A stretch of DNA of 9,210 nucleotides from JAZGBC01 sp036444495. Lineage in GTDB: Bacteria > Pseudomonadota > Alphaproteobacteria > Kiloniellales > J153. Of this stretch, positions 1-6,918 are shown one piece after another (within the stretch, counting starts at the first letter, position 1; each line of letters starts with the position of its first letter). The notes under the pieces are model-generated. The model did no database searches. It worked only from the letters and a program-made list of their open reading frames with translations, and had not been told where the DNA came from. A program made the translations under genes and the position numbers. The DNA lies in contig JAZGBC010000216.1 of NCBI GenBank assembly GCA_036444495.1, positions 1-9,210 of the forward strand, in the 5' to 3' direction.

Positions 1-421
1 CGATCTGCGCCAGCAGTTGGTCGGCCTGATCGAGCAGGATGTCGAAATCCGCCCGCATGTGCCCGGCGCCCAGGTCTTCCAGGTCTTCGAGCAGCATCTC
101 GCCGTAGCCCTTGATCGCGTTGATCGGGGTGCGCAGGTCATGGCGCAGCTTTTGTTGCGCGGCCGCCTCGTCGGCGCCCTCGACCAGGCTCTCCGCCAGC
201 TCCCCGTCGAGCAGCCGGTCGACCATGGCGTGCAGGTCGCGCGCGGCAGTCAGGATTCGTTCCAGGTCGGCGACCGCCTCCTCGGGCCCATTGCGGGCGG
301 CATCCTGGTGCAGCAGCTCGCCGAAACCGAGCAGCGCACCGACCGGCGCCAACAACTCCTGGCGCAGGTTGGCCAGGCGGGCCTGCTGCTCCCGTCCGGC
401 CGTATCGCTGGGCGGCGCCAC
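1..421 (-). CDS. HisKA-domain signalling protein, N-terminal part (runs off left edge)
   Basis: Read on the minus strand from a GTG at 419-421, the frame is open for 140 codons to the window edge, so the C-terminal part is missing. A GGAG (428-431) lies 6 bases before the GTG and overlaps the end of the upstream kinase gene; the two genes are 3 bases apart, which suggests translational coupling and a shared pathway. Residues about 88-118 contain a good histidine-kinase H-box, LRHDLRTPINAIKGYGEML, with the likely phospho-acceptor at H94. Residues about 19-37 (LRQELLAPVGALLGFGELL) look like a second, degenerate copy in which the histidine is Q21; I count 9 of 19 identical positions. There is no signal peptide or membrane segment, so a cytoplasmic protein is expected. 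The output domain (HATPase, receiver, cyclase or phosphatase) is outside the window and unknown. It may act with the neighbouring kinase as a phosphotransfer partner, but that is inference. Confidence 0.8.
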   Translation of the reverse strand, partial: MAPPSDTAGREQQARLANLRQELLAPVGALLGFGELLHQDAARNGPEEAVADLERILTAARDLHAMVDRLLDGELAESLVEGADEAAAQQKLRHDLRTPINAIKGYGEMLLEDLEDLGAGHMRADFDILLDQADQLLAQI

Positions 422-424
422 GGG

Positions 425-3400
425 CTACTCCGCGGCCGAGGCCTTGGCGGGCCGGGGCGGCAGCAACTTTTTCAGGCTGTCGAGGATGGTTTCCAACTCG
501 TCCCCGCTTTTCTGGATCAGCATCTCCACCGAGCCCTTGAGGCGCTGGTGGTCCTCGGCGGTCAAGGTCTTGGCGGTGACCACAATGACCGGGATTTTGG
601 CCCAGGCCTTCTCCTTGTGCAGCTCGGCAAGGAACTCGAAGCCGTCCATCTCCGGCATCATGAGGTCCAGCAGGATGATATCCGGGACGTTCTCCCCAAG
701 GCGCTCCAGACCGATCTTGCCGTTCTCGGCCTCGGCGGTCATCCAGCCCTCCTTCCCGACCATGCGGCGGATCATCTCCCGCGTGTCCGACTCGTCCTCC
801 ACAATGAGGATTTTTCCGCGCACGGTGTCGGGGCAGTGCTTGCGGAGCACGGCGAGCAGGCGTTCGTGCTCCACCGGCTTGTTCAGGTAGTCGGCCGCGC
901 CCAGCGAATACCCCAGGTTCCGGTCGTCCAGCATGGAGACCATGATGACCGGAATTTCGGACAGCTCGGCGTCATCCTTGAGCGCGGCCAGAACGGCCCA
1001 GCCGTCCATGCCCGGCATCAGGACATCGAGCGTGATGGCGTCGGGCGCGATCTCGCGGGCGCGTTTCAGACCTTCCTCGCCGCTGGACGCTGTGGCCACG
1101 CTATAGCCGCTGCGGCTCAGGTGCCGGCCGAGCAATTCGCGCGCGCCGGGCTCGTCGTCGATGATCAGCACGATGCCGGCGCCATCCCCGCCCACGGCCT
1201 GGAATTCCGGCTCGGCCGGCTCGGGTGCGGCCTGTTCGGCGTTGGCCGGCAGGCGGATATGGAAGGCCGAGCCCTCGCCCGGCGTGCTCTCGCAATCGAT
1301 ATCGCCGCCCAGCATTTCGCAGAAGGTCTTGGTGATGGTCAGCCCCAGGCCCGTGCCGCCGTAGTTGCGCGTGGTCGAGGAATCCGCCTGGGTGAAGGCC
1401 TCGAAGACCTTTTCCACCTGCTCCGGAGTCATGCCGATGCCCTGGTCGGCCACGGTGAAGAGGATATCGTCGCGGCCGTTGGCTTTGTCGCGCGTGGCCG
1501 AGAGCGTGATGGTGCCGTTCTCGGTGAACTTGCAGGCATTGGAAAGCAGGTTGAACAGCACCTGGCGGATCCGGGTCATGTCGCTGTGCATGGACCCGAT
1601 GCCGCCGCTGCAGAGTACGTCCAGCTTGTTGCCGTTCTTCCTGGCCAGCGGCATGACCGTGCTGGCGACCTCGTCGACCATGGTCCCGATCTCGAAGGTC
1701 TCCAGATATAGGTCGATCTTGCCTGCCTCGATCTTGGAGAGGTCCAGGATGTCGTTGATCAGCGCCAGGAGGTGCTTGCCCGCGGCCTGGATCTTCTTCA
1801 AGTCGGGGACGTACATGTCGTGGCCCATGTCTTCGGCCTCTTCGAGCAGCAGCTCGCTGTAGCCGATCGTGGCGTTGAGCGGGGTGCGCAGCTCGTGGCT
1901 CATGTTGGCCAGGAAATCGGACTTGGCCTTGCTCGCGTCCATGGCCTTCTCGTGCGCCTCGGCCAGCTGCTCCTCGCGCATCTTGAGCTCTGTGACATCG
2001 GCATAGGTGGCGACGATGCCGCCGTCGCTGGTCTGGCGCTCGTTGATCTGCAGCCAGAAGCCGGAACTGCGTTGCTGCGTATGGGGCCCCGCCGGATTGC
2101 GGTGCCGTTCCAGGCGTTCGGCCACCCACTCGTCCACACGGCCCTTGGCGTCGTGGATAAGCCCTTTCTCCGCGGCGCTGCGCAGGGTTTCCTCGAAGGC
2201 CTTGCCCGGCTGCACCAAGTCCTGCATGCCCGGGTAAAGCAGGTCGCGGTAGCGGTTGTTGCACAGGATCATTCGGTCCTCGGGATCGAACAGCGCGAAA
2301 CCCTCGGTGATGCTCTCGATTGCGTCGTTGAGCCGCAGATGCGCCTGGGCCGCGCGGGCCTCGGTTTCCCTGAGCGCGGCCTCGGCACGCTTGCGTTCGG
2401 CGACGCTGCCCACCTGGGTACCGATGTGGTGCATGATCTCGAGGGTTTCCTTGGTCGGCGTCGTCACCTCGTCGGAGAAGAACTCGAGCACGGCGATGAC
2501 CTCGCCCTCCAGCTTGACCGGATAGGCCATGGCGGCCTTGACCCCCAAGTCCGCGACCAGCTCGGACCGGCGGAAGCTCTTGTCCTTGGTCACGTCCTCG
2601 ATCCAGATCGGTTTGCCGCCTTTCAGCACGCGCCCGGGCAGGCCGACACCCGGCTTGAATCGGCTGCCGTCCGTGGCCTTGCGCAGGCCCTTGAAGCGCC
2701 TGGGGTCGTAGAGGTGCCAGATATTGCTCGACACCATCTCGCCGCTGCCGTCTTCCGCGAGCAGGAAGGCGTGGCCGACCGGCCAGCCGGTGTAGGTGCA
2801 GACCTCGACCATGCAGCGCTGCAGCGCCTCTTCCATGCTCGCCGACTCATTGGCCGCGATGACGATGTTCTGCAGCAGATGGACCGAAGCGGTGCGTTCC
2901 TTGACCCGCTCTTCGAGATGCTCGTTGGCCTCGATCAGTGCCTGCTTGGCCTTCTTCTCCGCGGTGATCTCGCGCCCGTAGACGTTGAGGTACTGCCGGT
3001 CGGGGACGGGGGCGACCGTGAGGGCGAAGATCCGGCCTTCCGAGGGGAACTCGGCGATCTTGCGTTTGCGCTTGCGGAAGACCCGGTTGGCGATCTCGGC
3101 CAGTTCCTTGTAGACCCGGTCCTTGCGCGCGCCGACCAGCAAGCCCTTGACCTTGTGGGTCGCCTCGTTGGCGTAGATCACGGCGCCCTGGCTATCGACG
3201 CGGAAAATCGGGGCGGTGTTCTCGGAAGGGAACTTGGCCAGGTCCTCGACCTGCCGGGCGGCCTCGCGCTCCTCGGTGATGTCGCGGCCGTAAAGATTGA
3301 TGTAGTCCTCGCCCGTAACCGGGGCGAGCACGAAGGCATAGGCGCGGCCTAGCGATTCGAACTTCGCGTCTTGGCGCTGGTGTTCTTTCTCCGTCTTGGC

Positions 3401-3613
3401 CGCGATATCGGCCAGGCGCTTGGCCAGCTTGTCCTTGTTGGCGCCGATCAGCAGCCCCTTGATCCCGTGGGCGGCCTCGTTGGCGTAGAGCACGCGCCCG
3501 GCGCCGGTCACGCGCAGCACGGGATTGGGGTTTTCCGACGGAAACTTCGCCAGAGCCCGGATCTGCTCGATGATCTGATCGATGTTGTCCAGGCCTCTTC
3601 CGTGCGTGGACAT
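425..3613 (-). CDS. Soluble hybrid sensor histidine kinase, PAS-PAS-GAF-PAS-HisKA-HATPase-REC-REC
   Basis: This 1062-residue protein senses a cytoplasmic signal and passes phosphate from ATP through a histidine to aspartates. Two tandem PAS-like domains come first (about 21-116 and 125-219), both beginning LAKFPSEN. A coiled-coil linker (about 222-252), a GAF domain (about 258-405) and a third PAS domain (about 427-545) follow. The HisKA domain (about 562-632) has MSHELRTPLN with the phospho-acceptor H573. The HATPase domain (about 676-789) has the N box with N688 and N692, DQGIGM at 723-728, FEAF at 737-740 and GGTGLGL at 752-758. Receiver 1 (about 814-926) has D819, D820, D863, S893 and K912; receiver 2 (about 933-1048) has E939, D940, D983, T1013 and K1035. 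All catalytic residues are therefore present. I see no transmembrane segment or signal peptide. The ATG start is backed by GGAGGA 8 bases upstream (3622-3627). The ligand is unknown, and no specific gene name is justified. Confidence 0.95.
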   Translation of the reverse strand: MSTHGRGLDNIDQIIEQIRALAKFPSENPNPVLRVTGAGRVLYANEAAHGIKGLLIGANKDKLAKRLADIAAKTEKEHQRQDAKFESLGRAYAFVLAPVTGEDYINLYGRDITEEREAARQVEDLAKFPSENTAPIFRVDSQGAVIYANEATHKVKGLLVGARKDRVYKELAEIANRVFRKRKRKIAEFPSEGRIFALTVAPVPDRQYLNVYGREITAEKKAKQALIEANEHLEERVKERTASVHLLQNIVIAANESASMEEALQRCMVEVCTYTGWPVGHAFLLAEDGSGEMVSSNIWHLYDPRRFKGLRKATDGSRFKPGVGLPGRVLKGGKPIWIEDVTKDKSFRRSELVADLGVKAAMAYPVKLEGEVIAVLEFFSDEVTTPTKETLEIMHHIGTQVGSVAERKRAEAALRETEARAAQAHLRLNDAIESITEGFALFDPEDRMILCNNRYRDLLYPGMQDLVQPGKAFEETLRSAAEKGLIHDAKGRVDEWVAERLERHRNPAGPHTQQRSSGFWLQINERQTSDGGIVATYADVTELKMREEQLAEAHEKAMDASKAKSDFLANMSHELRTPLNATIGYSELLLEEAEDMGHDMYVPDLKKIQAAGKHLLALINDILDLSKIEAGKIDLYLETFEIGTMVDEVASTVMPLARKNGNKLDVLCSGGIGSMHSDMTRIRQVLFNLLSNACKFTENGTITLSATRDKANGRDDILFTVADQGIGMTPEQVEKVFEAFTQADSSTTRNYGGTGLGLTITKTFCEMLGGDIDCESTPGEGSAFHIRLPANAEQAAPEPAEPEFQAVGGDGAGIVLIIDDEPGARELLGRHLSRSGYSVATASSGEEGLKRAREIAPDAITLDVLMPGMDGWAVLAALKDDAELSEIPVIMVSMLDDRNLGYSLGAADYLNKPVEHERLLAVLRKHCPDTVRGKILIVEDESDTREMIRRMVGKEGWMTAEAENGKIGLERLGENVPDIILLDLMMPEMDGFEFLAELHKEKAWAKIPVIVVTAKTLTAEDHQRLKGSVEMLIQKSGDELETILDSLKKLLPPRPAKASAAE
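428..431 (-). promoter_or_regulatory. Ribosome binding site overlapping the end of the kinase gene
   Basis: The minus strand reads GGAG TAG CCC GTG: the Shine-Dalgarno GGAG is the last bases of the kinase coding region, immediately before its TAG stop, and lies 6 bases before the GTG of the next gene. This spacing decides the GTG start at 421 and suggests that ribosomes finishing the kinase restart on the downstream gene. Confidence 0.6.
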
Positions 3614-3732
3614 GGCGCGTATCCTCCGTCAACTGCAGGGCCGGCCAGGCAGCAGGAAGCACCACGGACCGCCCGGGCAGGTTCAAAGAGCGCTATGCCC
3701 CTCGCTCCCTGACACGATTCGCTCTTTTAACA

Positions 3733-3761
3733 ATTATCGCAGAATTAGCTGGGCCGCCCAA
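3733..3761 (-). promoter_or_regulatory. Candidate sigma-70-type promoter of the kinase operon
   Basis: On the minus strand a GATAAT (3733-3738, five of six matches to the TATAAT consensus) is preceded by TTGGGC (3756-3761, three of six matches to TTGACA) with an ideal 17-base spacer. Transcription would begin near 3726 and give a leader of about 110 bases before the kinase ATG. The -35 is weak and no operator is evident, so this is a candidate only. Confidence 0.4.
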
Positions 3762-3790
3762 GCGCGGGCAAGTTCATTTTATTGTGACTC

Positions 3791-3964
3791 ATACCAAGTC
3801 TCGCTGATACGGACCCATTTCACCGCCGATAATTTGTCCGCCAGAGGCGTCGCTCGCTGCTTGAAGTGTCTCGCACTACGGCGCAACTTGCTCCTGTCTG
3901 GCGGAAAAAAATAACCGCAAAGCCCGCTAGTGTGAAATGGGTCAATATCAAGGACCGTTGGTAT
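3791..3964. mobile_element. MITE-like element with 33-bp imperfect terminal inverted repeats
   Basis: The arms 3791-3823 and 3932-3964 are inverted copies matching at 26 of 33 positions by hand alignment. They include a perfect outer block ATACCAA/TTGGTAT and a perfect inner 12-base block GACCCATTTCAC (3812-3823) with its complement (3932-3943). A further perfect 9-base inverted pair, TCCGCCAGA (3837-3845) and its complement (3897-3905), is nested inside. The 174-bp span encodes no recognisable transposase and is less GC-rich than the flanking genes. That structure fits a miniature inverted-repeat transposable element or the relic of a larger insertion sequence. I cannot define a target-site duplication, so the exact ends are uncertain. 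A large regulatory stem-loop is the main alternative. Confidence 0.55.
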
Positions 3965-4062
3965 AACATACGGTTTCTGCCCAAAGTCTATCGGACCAAG
4001 CCTCCGTGATACCAAGGAGGGAGTGATCGATTCCGCGCGAAAACATGACGAGGCCATACCAA
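3958..4062. repeat. Further copies of the ATACCAA end motif
   Basis: ATACCAA occurs directly at 4009-4015 and 4056-4062, in addition to the copy at 3791-3797 and the inverted copy at 3958-3964. The pair 3958-3964/4009-4015 is itself an inverted repeat enclosing 44 bases, and the copy at 4009 is followed after a few bases by TGAT, as at the left end of the 3791-3964 element. Four copies of one 7-mer in about 270 bases is well above chance, so these may be ends of nested or decayed elements of the same family. Confidence 0.35.
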
Positions 4063-4630
4063 TTCAAGACCAATTGTTTTGCTCCCACTGCTGGGAGTCC
4101 CGTGTCGTGCGATCGGAAATCCTAAGGAAACGCCACGCCTTTGCCAGGTTTCCCGGCTTTCTTCCACGGGCTGGGCGGGTAGGTATCAAAGGGGCTCACG
4201 CCGGCCACGCCCGCTGCGCCGCAATCGCACGAACCGTTTCCATACCATCGGCGTAAAGCGGTTGATGAATGGCTTGGCTGGCACTACACTTCCCGGATCG
4301 AGGTGTTGCGTTCGTCACGCACCTAACGGCCCGCGGGGGCGGGTTGGCGGGTCCGGCGACGACGCCGATGGCGGGCGCGAACGCTGTAACGAATTCGACC
4401 CTGGCCGGGCGCGGCGGGCGCAATCCGCCTGGCGATACCGGGATAGCCCATGGCTTGGGATGCGGGCTTTAGGGGTCATCGTGGGACGACTGGGGGATCA
4501 AGGAGAAAAAGTCTAGTCCGACATCCTTCGAACGGCGGGGCCCTGTCAATTGGGCCGCCCGTAATGCCTTTGACCGGCGCCGGCGCACAATCGGCGCGGT
4601 CCAACGAGCAAACAACAGGGAGACGGTATC
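4063..4630. other. Gene-free leader region upstream of the binding-protein gene
   Basis: I find no convincing gene in this stretch. The open frames here lack a well-spaced ribosome binding site and recognisable protein motifs. Visible structures are a short hairpin CTCCCA-CTGC-TGGGAG (4082-4097) without a T-run on either strand, and a GC-rich inverted repeat around 4535-4560 (GGCCC at 4539-4543 with GGGCC at 4552-4556) about 70 bases before the start of the downstream gene. No tRNA or recognised riboswitch was seen. Confidence 0.5.
4262..4290 (+). promoter_or_regulatory. Weak candidate promoter for the transporter genes
   Basis: TTGATG (4262-4267) and TACACT (4285-4290) are separated by exactly 17 bases; each matches the sigma-70 consensus at four of six positions. 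Transcription from here would give a leader of roughly 330 bases before the binding-protein gene, which is long. It is the best-spaced pair I found in the region but could be chance. Confidence 0.22.
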
Positions 4631-5923
4631 ATGCGATCCGTTCTTAAAGACCGACTCAGCCGTAGAAAGTTTATGGGTACGACGGCTGCCGGCATCGCGA
4701 TGGCAGGGACCAGCCTGCCGCGCATGTCCTTTGCCGGGCAGAAAACAGTCAAGATTGGTTTCCTGGCGCCCTTGACGGGTGAAGTGGCGGCCTGGGGCCT
4801 GCCGGGCCTTTACGGCTGCCAGATCTGGGCCGAAAAGGTCAACGCGGCCGGCGGCATCAAGGTGGGCGGCGACAACTACATGGTCGAGCTCGTTCCCTAC
4901 GACAACGAATACGCCCCGGACAAGGCGCGCACCGGCGCGACCAAGCTGATCAAGGAAGACGGGGTCAAGTTCATCATGATGCTGGGCGGCGACACTTGGC
5001 CGGCGGTCCAGCCCCTCGCCAACAAGACCGGCACGCTGGTCTCGACCCTGCTGCCGAGCGACCTCTCGCCGGACACCAAGACCCTGATCGCGCCTTGCGA
5101 GGTGCATCCGATCTATAACGTGACGGGTGTGGAGTGGCTGGCCGAGAACAAGCCCAACCTCAAGACCGCCGTGGTCTGCGCCCAGGACGATGCGCTTGGC
5201 CGTCCGTCGGTGGCCACCTATCTGGCCGCCTTCGAGGCCGAGGGCATCGACGTTCTGGACACGGTCTTCTTCGACCTGTCGGCGACCGATTTCGCGCCGA
5301 TCATGACCTCGATGCTGGCCAAGAAACCGGATATCCTGTGCCTGGACACGGCCTATGCCGACTACGTGCATCCCTTGTGCGAGCAGGCATTTCAGCAGGG
5401 CTTCAAGGGCCAGATCATTTCCTGCACCGCGGACTTCTACGAGAAGATCATCGAGAAGACGTCGAAGGAATTCATGGAAGGCTTTATCTTCCAGTTCCCG
5501 GATTTCGACGACCCGGCGCTCAATGGTCCGCAGATCAATTTCGAGGACCCGAACGGCTTCTACGCCGAGTACAACAAGCGCTGGCCCGGCGAGTGGGGCG
5601 CGGTGTCCTGGGAATACGCTTCGATCATGGATCTCTGGCGCGCGGGCGCGGAGAAGGCCGGCAGCGTGGAGCCGACCGACGTCCTAACGGCCATGAAGGC
5701 CGGCGGCAAGGGCAAGCACGCCTTCGGCGAGGCCGAATGGTGGGGCAAGGAGCTCTTCGGTATCGACAACGCGCTCGTGGGCGACTGGCCAGTCGTCGTG
5801 ATCGAGAACGGCAAGGCCGTAATCAAAGAGTACAAGAGCATCCCCGGCTGGTGGCGCAAGCACGGCAAGCTGCTGGTCAAGCATTTCGAAAAGATGGGGG
5901 AGATGTATTATCAGCGCGGTTAG
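4631..5923 (+). CDS. ABC transporter substrate-binding protein, LivJ/LivK-type (Peripla_BP_6), Tat-like signal
   Basis: This 430-residue protein is the periplasmic solute receptor of an importer of the branched-chain/hydrophobic amino acid family. The N-terminus has a twin-arginine-like signal: SRRKFMG at 10-16, a small-residue hydrophobic stretch (about 17-30) and a likely cleavage after A35 (SFA/GQ). The mature protein starts with TVKIGFLAPLTGEVAAWG, the usual first strand and ligand loop of this family, and continues with NAAGGI at 71-76 and the two-lobed type I fold through DDALGR and SATDFAPIMTSM. Its length is normal for the family. GGGAG (4618-4622) lies 8 bases before the ATG. livH and livM follow on the same strand after a 119-base structured gap. 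The C-terminal third is rich in Trp and Phe. The substrate is not deducible: branched-chain amino acids, amides, urea and aromatic acids are all known for this family. Confidence 0.93.
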   Translation: MRSVLKDRLSRRKFMGTTAAGIAMAGTSLPRMSFAGQKTVKIGFLAPLTGEVAAWGLPGLYGCQIWAEKVNAAGGIKVGGDNYMVELVPYDNEYAPDKARTGATKLIKEDGVKFIMMLGGDTWPAVQPLANKTGTLVSTLLPSDLSPDTKTLIAPCEVHPIYNVTGVEWLAENKPNLKTAVVCAQDDALGRPSVATYLAAFEAEGIDVLDTVFFDLSATDFAPIMTSMLAKKPDILCLDTAYADYVHPLCEQAFQQGFKGQIISCTADFYEKIIEKTSKEFMEGFIFQFPDFDDPALNGPQINFEDPNGFYAEYNKRWPGEWGAVSWEYASIMDLWRAGAEKAGSVEPTDVLTAMKAGGKGKHAFGEAEWWGKELFGIDNALVGDWPVVVIENGKAVIKEYKSIPGWWRKHGKLLVKHFEKMGEMYYQRG

Positions 5924-5976
5924 CGGCTTCGCCCGGAGATCCGGACGAACGCTCGGCTGACCGGAGCGCTAATCTC

Positions 5977-6027
5977 TCGGCCGGGACCGGCGCATAACCT
6001 GCGCTGTTCCCGGCCGAAGTCTTTTGG
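5977..6027 (+). terminator. Strong hairpin between the binding-protein gene and livH
   Basis: A perfect 10-bp stem, TCGGCCGGGA (5977-5986) with TCCCGGCCGA (6008-6017), encloses a second perfect 5-bp stem, GCGCA (5990-5994) with TGCGC (6000-6004), and a TAACC loop. AGTCTTTTGG follows, a short and impure T-run. A smaller hairpin (5950-5968, one bulge) precedes it. The position after a binding-protein gene and before the permeases fits a partial terminator or a 3'-end-protecting stem that keeps binding-protein mRNA in excess. The weak T-run argues for leaky rather than full termination. Confidence 0.55.
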
Positions 6028-6042
6028 CCCACAGGCGCCGCG

Positions 6043-6918
6043 ATGCTCGAACTCCTGTTGCAGACCTCGGTGAACGCCGTCTGCGCCGCCAGCTACATGG
6101 CGCTGATCGCGGTGGGGCTGGTGCTCATCTTCGGCGTCATGGGGGTGGTCAACTTCGCCCACGGCGAACTCTACATGGCGGGCGCCTATGCCGTGGTCTA
6201 CGTCTACGTCGAGAACCAGCTGCCCTTCTTCTTCGCGGTCGCGGTCGGTCTGGTCTTCGTGGGCCTCCTGGGGATTCTCATGGAGCGCGCCCTGTTCCGG
6301 CCCATGCGGGACAATCCCCTGGGCGGACTCATCGCCTCGATCGGCTTCCTCCTGATACTGCAGACGCTCGCGGTCCTCGGCTTCGGCGTGCGCATGGAAC
6401 ACATCCCGCCGCCGACCCGGGAAATGCTCAACGTCTTTGGCATCGAAGGCGTGGTGCTGTCGCTACAGCGGCTTTACGTCATCGTGGCCACGGTCCTTCT
6501 TCTGGGCGCGCTGTGGCTTTTCCTGCGCCGGAGCAGGTTCGGCGTCGCGCTCAGGGCCTGCGCCCAGGATGCCGAGGCGGCAGCCCTTCAGGGCATTTCC
6601 ATGAACCAGACCGCGCGCATCGCCATGTTCATCGGCGCAGCACTTGCCGGCGTCGCCGGCGCCCTCACCGCGCCGCTGGTGCGGACCTATCCCTTCATGG
6701 GCCACTCGGTCATCATCACCGCCTTCATCATCATCATCGTGGGCGGCATCGGCAGCCTGGAGGGCGCGGTGCTGGCCGCCGTGCTCTACGCCTTCGTGCA
6801 CACCTTCGTCACCACCTTCGCCGACGGGGTAATCGCCGACATCGTGGGCCTGCTGCTCATGCTCATGGTCCTGGTGGTGCGGCCCACGGGCCTCTTCGGG
6901 GTCAAGGACCGTGCCTGA
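6043..6918 (+). CDS. livH: Branched-chain amino acid-type ABC permease, LivH family
   Basis: This 291-residue inner-membrane protein is one half of the transport channel. It is almost entirely hydrophobic, with about eight likely membrane segments. Family hallmarks are VVNFAHGELYMAGAY (residues 35-49), the cytoplasmic coupling-loop motif RACAQDAEAAALQGI (161-175) expected to contact an ATPase, and IVGGIGSLEGAVLAA (232-246). Length is normal for LivH. The ATG has only a weak AGG (6033-6035) before it, and no in-frame start further upstream looks better. It overlaps livM by 8 bases. It lies 119 bases after the binding-protein gene, behind a strong hairpin, so its expression is probably lower than that of the binding protein. 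The substrate is unproven, so the symbol denotes family rather than demonstrated function. Confidence 0.93.
   Translation: MLELLLQTSVNAVCAASYMALIAVGLVLIFGVMGVVNFAHGELYMAGAYAVVYVYVENQLPFFFAVAVGLVFVGLLGILMERALFRPMRDNPLGGLIASIGFLLILQTLAVLGFGVRMEHIPPPTREMLNVFGIEGVVLSLQRLYVIVATVLLLGALWLFLRRSRFGVALRACAQDAEAAALQGISMNQTARIAMFIGAALAGVAGALTAPLVRTYPFMGHSVIITAFIIIIVGGIGSLEGAVLAAVLYAFVHTFVTTFADGVIADIVGLLLMLMVLVVRPTGLFGVKDRA

Noticed and set aside
17..1711. 564-codon open frame on the plus strand
   Set aside because: It lies antisense to the kinase and the HisKA gene, whose domains and motifs are clear. Long antisense frames are expected in GC-rich genes, and the translation shows no family motif.
1772..3352. 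526-codon open frame on the plus strand
   Set aside because: Antisense shadow of the kinase; biased composition without recognisable domains.
3779..4057. 92-codon minus-strand frame across the inverted-repeat element
   Set aside because: It runs through both repeat arms, has no plausible ribosome binding site and no recognisable protein features.
4082..4097. Hairpin CTCCCA-CTGC-TGGGAG as a terminator
   Set aside because: No T-run follows on either strand, and no gene ends nearby.
4023..4256. 77-codon plus-strand frame starting GTG after AGGAGG
   Set aside because: The AGGAGG (4015-4020) is only 2 bases from the GTG, codon use is unlike the neighbouring genes, and the product resembles nothing I know. 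A short peptide from ATG 4045 (26 codons) is equally unsupported.
4277..4295. Possible sigma-54 promoter (TGGCAC near 4279)
   Set aside because: The -24-like TGGCAC is present, but the -12 element reads TTCC instead of TTGC, so the essential GC is missing.
4469..5371. 300-codon minus-strand frame over the binding-protein gene
   Set aside because: Antisense to a gene with full family motifs; no ribosome binding site or domain seen.
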